A DNA stretch of 64,000 nucleotides, taken from assembly GCF_007830435.1 (NCBI RefSeq), contig NZ_VLLC01000002.1, positions 1-64,000 of the forward strand, in the 5' to 3' direction. A model generated the notes under the pieces. It worked only from the letters and a program-made list of their open reading frames with translations. It did no database searches and had not been told where the DNA came from. Source of the stretch: Desulfobotulus alkaliphilus. Its GTDB lineage: Bacteria > Desulfobacterota > Desulfobacteria > Desulfobacterales > ASO4-4. Positions 15,246-23,822 of the stretch are shown piece by piece. Made by a program: the position numbers and the translations under genes. Within the stretch, counting starts at the first letter, position 1. The number at the start of each line of letters is the position of its first letter.

Positions 15246-16301
15246 ATGTTAAAAATGTTTAAAAAACGAAACAGACAACTGAACCAGAAGGGTTTTACCC
15301 TGCTGGAAATCCTCGTGGTTGTGGCCATCATGGGCTTCCTCGTGGCCATGGTGGCTCCCCGTTTTGCGGGTATTGTGGGTAACACCGAAGAACTTGTCTG
15401 CGACACCAACCAGCAGCGCATGGTGGCAGCAGTGGCCACCTACTATGAAACCAAGGGCGGCCTTCCTTCGGGTCTGGTTAACCTGGTGGACCAGAATACA
15501 GAGGATGACTCTTACCAGATCCCTACCCACACAGGGCAGCTTGAGTTTTCCGATGAAGGGAAAGCCACCTTTGATGATGAATTTATTGACCGCAATCTCT
15601 TTGCGGTTCACCACCTGAGTGGAGCAGAAGCCAATCGAATCCGCAGGCTTGGTATCGGTTCCGTTTACAATCTCAATGCCTACAATTATGAGGGTATTGA
15701 TGAGGACGAATATGACTTTATAGATAGTGACGATAGGGCCGCCCCCCTGAACCGTGCAAGGGTCGCAGAAGGCCTTGGTGTACTCATGGTGGGTATGGGT
15801 GCTAGTGACCAAGATGCTTACCTGGCTTTCTCACCTAGCGTATCACGCAATACCACAACTGGCATCCTTGAATTTGGCGGCGAAGGATATGCTGAATGGG
15901 GAAATCCCGAGTGGCTGGGCCGCATCTTCTTTGGTGTGGGTGCTGACTCCGCACTGGTTAAAGAAGGGATGCTTTCCGCCGCTGGTCTCTGCCCCGAGGG
16001 TCTGAACGATGATCAGATCACCTGGAACCATTACGGCATCCTTCTTCCCCGTCTTAAAGAAACGGTGGATAGAATGACTGATGAATTCAGAGGTGATCTG
16101 GAGCAGGTCATTGCCAAGGCCAATGGCGGCGCCTACCGCACCTTCAACCTTGCCAAGGCACAGCAGGGCTTTGAGTTTGTCACCCAGTGCCCCGAAGGTC
16201 ACATGTATCCTGAGTCCGAAGACTTTGAAGAGTGGGCCATCGCTGTGGGTGTTACAGATGAGGAAGATGCCAAAACAGCACTTGATGCCGTAATGGATTA
16301 A
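15246..16301 (+). CDS. Large type IV prepilin/major pseudopilin
   Basis: A 351-residue prepilin. The class III leader is short and basic (MLKMFKKRNRQLNQKG) and is cut before FTLLEILVVVAIMGFLVAMVAPRF, with Glu5 of the mature protein present. The start at 15246 is chosen because GGAG lies 9 bp upstream. The globular part is much longer than in standard pilins and is acidic, with DEDEYDFIDSDD and a C-terminal DEEDAKTALDAVMD. It is first in the core of the cluster and very likely forms the fibre or pseudopilus. A perfect GC-rich hairpin follows it. Confidence 0.88.
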   Translation: MLKMFKKRNRQLNQKGFTLLEILVVVAIMGFLVAMVAPRFAGIVGNTEELVCDTNQQRMVAAVATYYETKGGLPSGLVNLVDQNTEDDSYQIPTHTGQLEFSDEGKATFDDEFIDRNLFAVHHLSGAEANRIRRLGIGSVYNLNAYNYEGIDEDEYDFIDSDDRAAPLNRARVAEGLGVLMVGMGASDQDAYLAFSPSVSRNTTTGILEFGGEGYAEWGNPEWLGRIFFGVGADSALVKEGMLSAAGLCPEGLNDDQITWNHYGILLPRLKETVDRMTDEFRGDLEQVIAKANGGAYRTFNLAKAQQGFEFVTQCPEGHMYPESEDFEEWAIAVGVTDEEDAKTALDAVMD

Positions 16302-16337
16302 TCCGGTCAGACAGAAATCTGTCTGAGCATTAACCCC

Positions 16338-16363
16338 GCGGGAAGGGCAAAAGCCCTTCCCGC
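16338..16363 (+). other. Perfect hairpin after the prepilin gene
   Basis: GCGGGAAGGGC-AAAA-GCCCTTCCCGC is an 11-bp perfect stem with an AAAA loop and no T-run. Located between prepilin and the next gene, it probably stabilises the prepilin transcript or dampens expression of downstream genes, giving more pilin than machinery. Confidence 0.75.
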
Positions 16364-16380
16364 ATCCATTGGAGTCGGGC

Positions 16381-18201
16381 ATGGGCGGCAACTGCAGGGG
16401 CTTCACCCTGATGGAAGTACTGATTGTGGTGGGAATCATGGGCTTTATGGCAGCCATGGTTCTGCCCTTTGGCGGCATGGTCCGGGAGGCGGAACGGGAA
16501 AGGGCCACTCTGGCAGCCATGGATGCCCTTGAAGAAGCCCTTTTGGGCCACAGCCAGCTTGTGGACCCTCTGGATAAGGGCCGCATCATCGGCGGCTATG
16601 TGGGAGACATGGGCGCATGGCCGGATCTCTTCCAGCCGGGAGCAGCAGATGGCAAACCCGGAGACACAAGGGGAGAATTTACAAAGAACCGTTTTCAGTG
16701 GAAGGATTTTACCAAGGTGACCGATCCAAAGGCTCCGTCTCTGGGACAACCCCGGGGGCTCTGGACCCGTCATCTTCCGGGCAGCGCAGATACCCGGTGG
16801 CAAGGTCCCTATCTCAGGGACCCCCGGGGAAAAACCAAATCACTGGCAAGGCATTATGCCAGCAGCCAGAAGGATTATGAAGGCATGGATACACTGGACA
16901 GGGAATACTTTCATCTGCTGCAGGCCGGTGAACAGCTTCGGGACGGCTGGGGGCAGGCCTTCCGGTTTTTTATTTCCCCCGACCCTGAAGAAAGTGGCTC
17001 CGATGCCAACGCCCTTTTCTGGATAATCTCCATGGGGCCGGACGGCATGGCCACCCTGCCCGACGATATAAAAGACTATAATCCGGATGCATCCCACAAT
17101 CAGGATAATATTGTACGAAAATTTCGAAAACACCAGTGGCAGGACATCATGGAAAAACAAAGCCGCATCAGCACCATTACCCAGCGGCTCATTTTTATTA
17201 CCGAAGACAGGCTGGACAGCGCTGTCAAAGCCATTGTGGGTGATGCCCCGGCCGGTGCCAACACGGGCTATACGGCCGATCTTCTGGACTGGCCGCAACT
17301 CTGGAACCGGGCGTGTAAAAATGATGAGGGCCATACGGTTTCCTGCACAGGCGACAATGCCGATAGTGAAGGCTGGCAAAACCTGTTCCATGGCGAATCG
17401 GAAAATAATCCTTTCACCTACGGCCAGCCCAGAGGTCTCTGGGACCAGACAGCTCTGGAAGGAATCATGCGGGGCAGCCATGAACTCAAGGAAAGCCGTT
17501 TCGGTGTTGGCTGGCGACACGGCTATGTCCCAGCACCCCACGGTTCTGCTGAAACACTGCAGGATGCCTGGGGCAGGCCCCTTCACTTCTTCAATATCAA
17601 GGAAAACGAAAAGGATCAGCTCATGGTTCTCTCCGGCGGTCCTTCGGGTTCCTTCTGCATCACAGGCAGCGATAACAAGTGCCTCCATATGACGGATCTG
17701 GAAAACTGGACAAAAACCTTTTCCCTGAAAAAGAATGGCACCTGTACCGATGACTCCCCCTGCTATGACCCGGAGCACGATCTCAACCGTGATAACCGCA
17801 TCCGCATCCTTCGTATGCAGGACTGGACACCGGGTTTTCTCAAGCTGACAATCCGCTTCCATAACATAGAGGCGGCCTGTCCCGGTTCAGGTGATGAAAA
17901 AATCCGCTGCCGCATTTATGGCATCACGGGGGATAAAAACCAAGACCCATGGGTTGAATCGGGAGAATGGACATGGACAGAAGGTGAAAATGGAACCCAG
18001 GACACCTGCACATCCGCCTTCTCCTTCAGCGACACGGACGATTCACGCCTTGCCTCAGGGGGAAGGTATCTGGTCTGCTGGAAGGGTGGTGATGATCCTC
18101 CGGAATCCTGCCCTTCAGAAAACTGCCTTATCCGTATTTTCAGCGTATATGCCAGCCCCGGCCGCATGGTGGACAGGGAGCTGGTCATCAATTTTAATTG
18201 A
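16381..18201 (+). CDS. Very large pseudopilin with two tandem GspG-like globular domains
   Basis: A 606-residue pseudopilin. The prepilin site is GFTLMEVLIVVGIMGFMAAMV, after a six-residue leader (start 16381, GGAG 6 bp upstream). The globular part contains two related units: about residues 40-245 (MGAWPDLFQ, GQPRGLWTR, LRDGWGQAFRFF, IISMGPDGMATLPDD) and about 255-475 (LLDWPQLWN, GQPRGLWDQ, LQDAWGRPLHFF, MVLSGGPSGSF, HDLNRDNRIR). Each carries a WG...F and a Gly-rich loop typical of GspG folds. A third C-terminal domain has six or more Cys (ACPGSGDEKIRCRIYG, CTSAF, CWKGG, CPSENC). It probably sits at the tip of the fibre. Pseudopilins of this size are unusual. Confidence 0.85.
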   Translation: MGGNCRGFTLMEVLIVVGIMGFMAAMVLPFGGMVREAERERATLAAMDALEEALLGHSQLVDPLDKGRIIGGYVGDMGAWPDLFQPGAADGKPGDTRGEFTKNRFQWKDFTKVTDPKAPSLGQPRGLWTRHLPGSADTRWQGPYLRDPRGKTKSLARHYASSQKDYEGMDTLDREYFHLLQAGEQLRDGWGQAFRFFISPDPEESGSDANALFWIISMGPDGMATLPDDIKDYNPDASHNQDNIVRKFRKHQWQDIMEKQSRISTITQRLIFITEDRLDSAVKAIVGDAPAGANTGYTADLLDWPQLWNRACKNDEGHTVSCTGDNADSEGWQNLFHGESENNPFTYGQPRGLWDQTALEGIMRGSHELKESRFGVGWRHGYVPAPHGSAETLQDAWGRPLHFFNIKENEKDQLMVLSGGPSGSFCITGSDNKCLHMTDLENWTKTFSLKKNGTCTDDSPCYDPEHDLNRDNRIRILRMQDWTPGFLKLTIRFHNIEAACPGSGDEKIRCRIYGITGDKNQDPWVESGEWTWTEGENGTQDTCTSAFSFSDTDDSRLASGGRYLVCWKGGDDPPESCPSENCLIRIFSVYASPGRMVDRELVINFN

Positions 18202-18223
18202 GCAGGAAGCAGGCTTTTTTTCA

Positions 18224-19882
18224 ATGAGTGAACAGGACCAGACAACAATAAAAGAAGGGGATGGGGCAGATCATCCCCAGCCTCCCAAAACTCCGGCCCA
18301 GCCCAAAGGGGGTTTTAGGGCAAGGCTTTCTTCTGTGGCAGCCGCCCTTTCTCCTTACCGCCTTGCAGCAGGAATGCAGGCCCTTCCCCTGCCGGAAAAA
18401 CGCTGCCTCGGCATAGAATGTTCCGGCGATGAAATAAGGGCCGCTCTGGTCCGCAGCCGTGCCGGAAAAATTGAGATTGTGGATTTTATGGCCCTGAAAC
18501 TCCACGATGCCAGGGAAGAGCTGCCCGGCATTGCCCAGCTTCAGGAAATCCGCAACCGTTTAGGGTGCAGGGCAAAAACCCCCACGGTATTCATCACCCC
18601 CAGAGCAAGGGTGGTGGTTCTGCCCATGAACCCGGACAGGGTAAAAAAAATCTCTGCCCATGCACTGGGAGAAGCGGCAAAGTGGGAAGCCGAAGCCTAT
18701 ACGGGCATTCCCGGCCACCAGTCCCTTGCCGGTGTGGAGGTGGAAAAAAAAAGGGAGGAGCCGGGCCAGATTCAGGAAGAAAGCGATGAGGTGCTGGTTC
18801 AGGTTTCCGTACTGGAACAGAATGTTTACAGGGCGGTAAAGGAGCGCTTCCGGCTGGCAGGGCTCAGAATGATGCGCATTTATCCGGCAGAAGTCTGCTT
18901 CCATGTGCCTCTGCTGGACATGCACAGGGATACGGACAGGGCGGTTCTGGAGGTGGGGGATGCCTTTTCCGGCTTTGCCCTGCTCCGGGGCGGAGACACC
19001 CTTTCCATCAATGCCATGGATATCAGCACCCCAAGAATACGGGAACACATACTGGGAGCCCGCATTCCGGATCTGGAAGACACCCTTTTTTATCATTTTC
19101 GTCAGGCTCCGCCCCCCCATTCCGTGGCCGTAACCGGCACAGGTGCCATGGATGACAGGGTGATGGATTTTCTGAAAAAGCTGTCACCTTCCGGAGCCGA
19201 GCCCCTGCTGATGCGCCGTGCGGGCAGTCTCAGCACCCTCGGTGCCACGGAAAGCCCCATCTTTGCCATGGCCGCAGGTGGGGCCATGCGGGAGCTTGGG
19301 AAAAAAACCATGCAGGGCATCGGCATTTCCGATGCCATCCCCCTTGGCATCCGCATCCGCCAGAGTATTTATCTCATGCCCCTTGCTGCGGCCTCCCTTC
19401 TTTTTGCCCTGCTCATGTCCCACTATCTTCTCCTGCGTTATCAGGAAAATCATTTCCGGGAACGGCGGCAGACCATGGAGGAGCAGATCAAGGAAAGGCG
19501 GGGTGAACTGAACACCAGCCGCAGCCTTCAGACTCAGATTGATGAGACGAGGAAGAAGAAGGAGGAGATGGAAAGACAGCTCCGCTTCATGGAGGGGGAT
19601 TCGGGCAGGGAGATCCGTGAGCTTGTGGCATTCAAAGAAAAGTTGATCCACCTTCTTCCGGAAAATATCATGTTTACGGAAATCCGCCAGCTTCCCGGCC
19701 GGAAAAAGGGCTTTGAAATTCAAGGCTCTGCCGTGAATGCCTCTTCCGTAATGGAATACGTGCTGCTTCTTCGTAAAAAAGACCTCGCCCGCACCGTTGA
19801 GGTAAAACGCCTTGAGTATCAGGGGGCAGGCAATAACAGCGGCCTTAGCCACGGCTTCACCCTGATGATGGAGATTGGCTGA
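18224..19882 (+). CDS. PilM-PilN fusion (MshI/GspL-like assembly platform protein)
   Basis: A 552-residue fusion protein. Residues about 58-365 form an actin-like PilM domain (CLGIECSGDEIRAALV, VFITPRARVVVLPM, VAVTGTGAMDDRVM). A single membrane helix follows at residues 382-404, then a coiled coil (about 410-460) and a periplasmic PilN/GspL ferredoxin-like domain (LPENIMFTEIRQLPGRKKGFEIQG, VMEYVLLLRKK). The ATG at 18224 is chosen because the frame upstream overlaps the preceding gene. In type IV pili, PilM recruits the ATPase and PilN links it to PilO; the fusion ties both functions together, as in GspL. The next gene starts 1 bp after the stop. Confidence 0.85.
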   Translation: MSEQDQTTIKEGDGADHPQPPKTPAQPKGGFRARLSSVAAALSPYRLAAGMQALPLPEKRCLGIECSGDEIRAALVRSRAGKIEIVDFMALKLHDAREELPGIAQLQEIRNRLGCRAKTPTVFITPRARVVVLPMNPDRVKKISAHALGEAAKWEAEAYTGIPGHQSLAGVEVEKKREEPGQIQEESDEVLVQVSVLEQNVYRAVKERFRLAGLRMMRIYPAEVCFHVPLLDMHRDTDRAVLEVGDAFSGFALLRGGDTLSINAMDISTPRIREHILGARIPDLEDTLFYHFRQAPPPHSVAVTGTGAMDDRVMDFLKKLSPSGAEPLLMRRAGSLSTLGATESPIFAMAAGGAMRELGKKTMQGIGISDAIPLGIRIRQSIYLMPLAAASLLFALLMSHYLLLRYQENHFRERRQTMEEQIKERRGELNTSRSLQTQIDETRKKKEEMERQLRFMEGDSGREIRELVAFKEKLIHLLPENIMFTEIRQLPGRKKGFEIQGSAVNASSVMEYVLLLRKKDLARTVEVKRLEYQGAGNNSGLSHGFTLMMEIG

Positions 19883-19883
19883 G

Positions 19884-20429
19884 ATGGCCCGCAGGTTAAC
19901 CAAGCTGGAAAAATTCGGTCTCATTGCCGCCGTGATAACGGGCATGATCTTTTTTTACCTGAACAAGGTCTATGATCCCCAGCAGCTTGCCATGCAACGG
20001 GCCAGAGACCAGTTGAATAAAACCATCAGAGACTACAACGATCTTCAGTCTGCCCCACCCCTGTTCCAGTTGCAGCAGAGGCTGAAAAGTTACAGGGAAG
20101 ATGTGGAAAAACTGGAAAAAAACCTGGCTGAAAGGGATATACACGCAGGAAAGGAAGAAAGCCGCATGGCTTCCCTGAGCTGGATCTACCAGCAGATGGA
20201 AGGCCGGGGAATGCCCGTACTGGAAGCCCGGCCCTCGGGAACCAGACAGGAACTCTTTACATGGCATGTGTACCGCTTTGGAACAAGGGGGAGTTTTTCA
20301 GATTTTACGGAGCTGCTGAAGCAACTGGAAAGATCCCCCCTGCCCCTGAAGGTGGAGGCCATAGAGATAAAAAGACCGGACAAGGGATGGCCCCTTGCCA
20401 TCTCCATGGATATCTGGATCATGGGCTGA
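19884..20429 (+). CDS. PilO-like inner-membrane alignment protein
   Basis: A 181-residue bitopic membrane protein. A short basic N-terminus (MARRLTKLEKFG) precedes one membrane helix (IAAVITGMIFFYLNKVY), then a coiled coil (LQQRLKSYREDVEKLEKNLAERD) and a periplasmic ferredoxin-like domain (FTWHVYRFGTRGSFSDFTELLKQLERSPLPLKVEAIEI). This is the PilO/GspM layout. The start at 19884 directly follows the stop of the PilM-PilN gene. It would dimerise with the PilN part and connect to PilP. Confidence 0.85.
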   Translation: MARRLTKLEKFGLIAAVITGMIFFYLNKVYDPQQLAMQRARDQLNKTIRDYNDLQSAPPLFQLQQRLKSYREDVEKLEKNLAERDIHAGKEESRMASLSWIYQQMEGRGMPVLEARPSGTRQELFTWHVYRFGTRGSFSDFTELLKQLERSPLPLKVEAIEIKRPDKGWPLAISMDIWIMG

Positions 20430-20519
20430 AAAACGACCGGACAGGGCAGGGGCAGAAAATAACTTTCTGCAAAATATTAGTCATGGCTATACTTTTTTAC
20501 TAAGTGAAAGGTTTTTCAT

Positions 20520-20903
20520 ATGTTTTTTTTCGGAGGAGAACCATTCCGGGCCTTTCTTCTCATACTGGCCCTTATCATTATTTTCCTGTCCAGTCCCCGG
20601 TGGGCTGCCGCAAGGGAACCCTTCATAAACCCGCCCCCGCCCATGGCGGTATTCAATTATCCGGCAGCCGCAGCCCAGATGCAGCTCAGGGGGCTGGTTG
20701 TCACGGAAGACAGTTTCAGGGCCGTGATTTATGTGAAATCCCAGCGCCGCTTCCATGTGGTGAGACCCCTGGACAGGGTGGAGGTGGAAATGGACGGCCT
20801 GCGCCATGAGTTCAGGGTTCAGGGGAGCGGAGGGCAGCGCCGGGTTCTGCTGCAGGGTAAAGACCGCCAGTGGTATGAGATCGGGGTGCATGAAAGTGAA
20901 TAA
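20520..20903 (+). CDS. PilP-like periplasmic protein
   Basis: A 127-residue protein with a signal peptide or membrane anchor (FRAFLLILALIIIFLSSPRWAAA) followed by a Pro-rich linker (INPPPPMAVFNYP) and a small beta domain (LRGLVVTEDSFRAVIYVKSQ ... HVVRPLDRVEVEMDGLRHEFRV ... QWYEIGV). The position between PilO and secretin and the beta-domain pattern fit PilP or GspC-HR domains, which link the inner platform to the secretin. Unlike typical PilP it has no lipobox. The last 14 bp overlap the secretin gene. Confidence 0.7.
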   Translation: MFFFGGEPFRAFLLILALIIIFLSSPRWAAAREPFINPPPPMAVFNYPAAAAQMQLRGLVVTEDSFRAVIYVKSQRRFHVVRPLDRVEVEMDGLRHEFRVQGSGGQRRVLLQGKDRQWYEIGVHESE

Positions 20904-22620
20904 AAATATTTTTAATTTTTTTGCCTTTTTTTTCCTGGCTGCTGCCTGCTTCCATGGGTGTACCCATGTGCGGCCAGCCCAAAAGGAGATTCATGCCATG
21001 CCCTCTTCTCTGCTGCAGGGGGAGACGACACCGGAAATACGACTCCCTGCCAGAGAGGATGTCCGCATCATCAGCAGGCATGAACCGGGAGAAGGGAGCC
21101 GCACCTTCAGACCGGGATTCCGCCATCCTGCAGGCCATACCCGCATCCTTGAACTTTTTTTTCAGGATCTTCCCCTTTCCATGGCAGCCGAACTTCTCAA
21201 TGAGCTTTCCGGCATTAACCTCATGCTTCAGGAAGATATCAGCGACAAAAGGGTTCGTCTTTATCTGCAGGATGTGGATGTGGCCGCAAGCGTGGATTCC
21301 CTTTTACGGAAAAATGGCCTCTGGTTTCGCACGGACGGCCTGACAACGGCTGTGATGAGTGAAGAAGCCTTTGCAGAAAACATGATCTTCCAGCAATCGG
21401 AAAAGATACTGGCCTTTTTCATGCGCTACACCAATGCCCAGGACATGGCCGCCCTGCTGGCTACCCTGCTGGAGCCGGATGTGGATTTCAGGGATATGAG
21501 CGGCCAGTCTGTTTACGGCCATCTGGAAGCAGGCAGCAGCGGTGCGTCCAGTGCTTCCGGCGACACCCGGGCCAATCTTACGGAAAACGAAAGGAAGCAG
21601 CTCATCCGTATGGGCGTTCCGGATACCAGCCTCAGCATGGAAGAAGCTGCTGGACTTCTGGGAAAACCCATACCAGCCATTGTCACCGTTTTTAAAAAGA
21701 ACAATGCCATTGTGGTGCGTTCATCGGACACAACCCTTTTGCAGCACATCAGCGGCCTGATCCGGGAGCTGGACACACCCATCCGGCAGGTACTGCTGGA
21801 AGTACGCATTCTGCGCCTTCAGCTGGGAGACAGTTTTGAATCCTTTTTTGACCTCAGTTACGGCGAAAACAGGAAAGACTACAGCGTAGGTGCAGCTACA
21901 CTGACCGGTGCCGGAGAGCTTGCCGCAATCACCCTCGCCTCGGTTTTTTCCAATGAACACATCGCCGCCAGAATGCAGGTTTTTGCCAGAGAAAATCGCA
22001 TGAAAACCCTTTCCTCTCCCTTTCTCATGACCGCAGATAATGCGTCCGTCCGCTTTTTTGTAGGGGAGGAAGTCCCCCTGCGCACAGGGGTGAGCAAGGA
22101 AACCATCCGGGGTTCGGACGTACAGGATCTGGTTGTATTTACCATGGACATACAAAGAAGGGAGCTGGGTACGGAACTGGATATCCGCAGTTTCATCAAT
22201 GCGGACAAAACCATCACCATGGAAATGGCCATCGCCATTGAATCTCCCAATTATGGCGTTTCCAACATCACCCTCATCAATGACAGAACAGGGCAGCCCG
22301 TGGTCTTTCCTCTGGACGGTGTGGATAAAAACGAGTTCCGGTCCATCCTTGCCGTTCCTGCAGGGAATACGGTGGTGCTGGGGGGGTTCATCCGTCAGGA
22401 AAATCAGGATTATGAACAGAAGGTTCCCTTTCTGGGAGACATTCCCCTTCTGGGTTACCTCTTTAAAAAGGTGGAGCGCAGGGCCGTGCGCAATGAAACC
22501 CTTATCCTTGTAACCCCCCATATCATGGCACATCCCGATGAGGGGGGAGGGCAGGTGCGGCGTTTTCTCGAAAGGAGCAGCCGCAGTCTGGATGCGGAAA
22601 CAGAGGGAGAAATTCCATGA
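20890..22620 (+). CDS. Secretin, lipoprotein type (PilQ/MshL/GspD family)
   Basis: A 576-residue secretin. The start at 20890 (MKVNKNIF) gives a signal peptide ending in LAAACFHGC; Cys20 or Cys24 would be lipidated, so the protein may reach the outer membrane with its own lipid. The N-terminal domain (LELFFQDLPLSMAAELLNELSG ... DKRVRLYLQDVDV) is an N0/STN fold, then an N1-like domain (YTNAQDMAALLATLLEPDV ... AIVVRSSDTTLLQHISGLI). The C-terminal secretin domain has VRFFVGEEVPLRTG, VGAATLTGAG, VVLGGFIRQENQ and VPFLGDIPLLGYLFK. It forms the outer-membrane gate. It overlaps the ATPase gene downstream by 4 bp (ATGA). Confidence 0.95.
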   Translation: MKVNKNIFNFFAFFFLAAACFHGCTHVRPAQKEIHAMPSSLLQGETTPEIRLPAREDVRIISRHEPGEGSRTFRPGFRHPAGHTRILELFFQDLPLSMAAELLNELSGINLMLQEDISDKRVRLYLQDVDVAASVDSLLRKNGLWFRTDGLTTAVMSEEAFAENMIFQQSEKILAFFMRYTNAQDMAALLATLLEPDVDFRDMSGQSVYGHLEAGSSGASSASGDTRANLTENERKQLIRMGVPDTSLSMEEAAGLLGKPIPAIVTVFKKNNAIVVRSSDTTLLQHISGLIRELDTPIRQVLLEVRILRLQLGDSFESFFDLSYGENRKDYSVGAATLTGAGELAAITLASVFSNEHIAARMQVFARENRMKTLSSPFLMTADNASVRFFVGEEVPLRTGVSKETIRGSDVQDLVVFTMDIQRRELGTELDIRSFINADKTITMEMAIAIESPNYGVSNITLINDRTGQPVVFPLDGVDKNEFRSILAVPAGNTVVLGGFIRQENQDYEQKVPFLGDIPLLGYLFKKVERRAVRNETLILVTPHIMAHPDEGGGQVRRFLERSSRSLDAETEGEIP

Positions 22621-23822
22621 GCCGCTTTACACGGAAACATCTGGGACCGGGTGCGCCTCCCGAATACATGGAAGATCTTTTGCGGCTGACTGTGGAAAAG
22701 GATGCATCGGACCTTCACCTCACCTATTCCGAACCGCCGGTTTTCCGCATACGGGGGGACCTTACTCCCATGGACTGCGGAGCTTACACCCATGACAAGA
22801 TCCATGAGCTTCTCATGCAGGTCATGCCCCCCCGCTACGCCAAGGTGCTGGAGGAACGGCGATCCGTGGATTTTGCCGTGAGCAGCCCGGAAGTCGGCCG
22901 CTTCCGTTTTGCCGCCTATTACCAGAGGGGAGCCCTTTCCCTTGCCATCCGTCTGCTGGCCAAGGGCATTCCGAACTTTGAAAGTCTGGGGCTGCCCCCC
23001 AGTGTGGCGAGACTGGCCACCTTCCGGGATGGACTGGTTCTGGTAACGGGGGTGACAGGCTCCGGTAAATCCACCACCCTTGCCGCCATCATAGATGCCA
23101 TCAACCGCAAGGACAGCAAAAATATCATCACCGTGGAAGACCCCATTGAGTATGTGCACCAGAACGGAAAGTGCATTGTGAATCAGCGGGAACTGCACAC
23201 GGACGTGCTGAGCTTTCCCGATGCCCTGCGGGACTCCCTGCGTGCGGACCCGGATGTGATTCTGGTGGGAGAAATCCGGGATCTCGATACCATGCGCACG
23301 GCTATCATGGCAGCGGAAACGGGACATCTGGTCTTTTCCACCCTGCACTCCAAGGATGCCATGTCCAGCGTAAACCGCATGGTGGGTTCCTTCCCCGCCG
23401 GAGAACAGGCCCAGATCCGTCAGCAGCTTTCCTCCACACTCAGGGCCGTCATCTCCCAGAGACTGCTTCCCAGGGCGGATATGACAGGCCGTGCTCCTGC
23501 CGTTGAAATCATGTTTACCACAACGGGCATTGCCAACCTGATCCGACTGGGAAAAGACGATATGATCTATTCCGCCATAGAAACGGGTCAGAGGGAGGGT
23601 ATGCAGACCATGGAGCAGTCCCTCCTGTCCCTTGTGAAGCAAAACATCATATCCATGGAAACGGCCCTGCCAGCGGCAAAAAACAAGGCCATCATGGAAA
23701 ACCGCATGGCGCTCTGCGGTGAAATGCCAGCAGGAGAAGAAAAAGATAAAGAGTGCGGTCCTCCGAGATCCTGGTTCTTTTCTACCTCCATAGAAAAGGA
23801 AGGGGTGGGCAGAAAACCATGA
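22617..23822 (+). CDS. pilT: PilT-like retraction ATPase
   Basis: A 401-residue secretion ATPase. An N-terminal PAS-like domain (KDASDLHLTYSEPPVFRIRGDL) is followed by Walker A GVTGSGKSTT, the Asp box ITVEDPIEYVH, Walker B VILVGEIRD and the His box GHLVFSTLHSKDA. The AIRNLIRE-like C-terminal loop (TTTGIANLIRLGK) is present. It lacks the N-terminal extension and the zinc tetracysteine of PilB, so it is of the PilT type. It overlaps both the secretin gene and the pilB gene by 4 bp, so the genes are tightly coupled. A retraction ATPase suggests a dynamic pilus rather than a plain type II secretion system. Confidence 0.92.
   Translation: MSRFTRKHLGPGAPPEYMEDLLRLTVEKDASDLHLTYSEPPVFRIRGDLTPMDCGAYTHDKIHELLMQVMPPRYAKVLEERRSVDFAVSSPEVGRFRFAAYYQRGALSLAIRLLAKGIPNFESLGLPPSVARLATFRDGLVLVTGVTGSGKSTTLAAIIDAINRKDSKNIITVEDPIEYVHQNGKCIVNQRELHTDVLSFPDALRDSLRADPDVILVGEIRDLDTMRTAIMAAETGHLVFSTLHSKDAMSSVNRMVGSFPAGEQAQIRQQLSSTLRAVISQRLLPRADMTGRAPAVEIMFTTTGIANLIRLGKDDMIYSAIETGQREGMQTMEQSLLSLVKQNIISMETALPAAKNKAIMENRMALCGEMPAGEEKDKECGPPRSWFFSTSIEKEGVGRKP

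Noticed and set aside
14995-15252. 85-codon frame before the prepilin
   Set aside because: Lys/Gly/Gln-rich, no family, overlaps the prepilin leader hairpin; better explained as an untranslated leader.
16840-17862. 340-codon minus-strand frame
   Set aside because: Antisense to the giant pseudopilin, whose prepilin signal and domain repeats are clear.
22455-23642. 395-codon open frame on the minus strand
   Set aside because: It is the mirror of the pilT gene; a consequence of codon bias.
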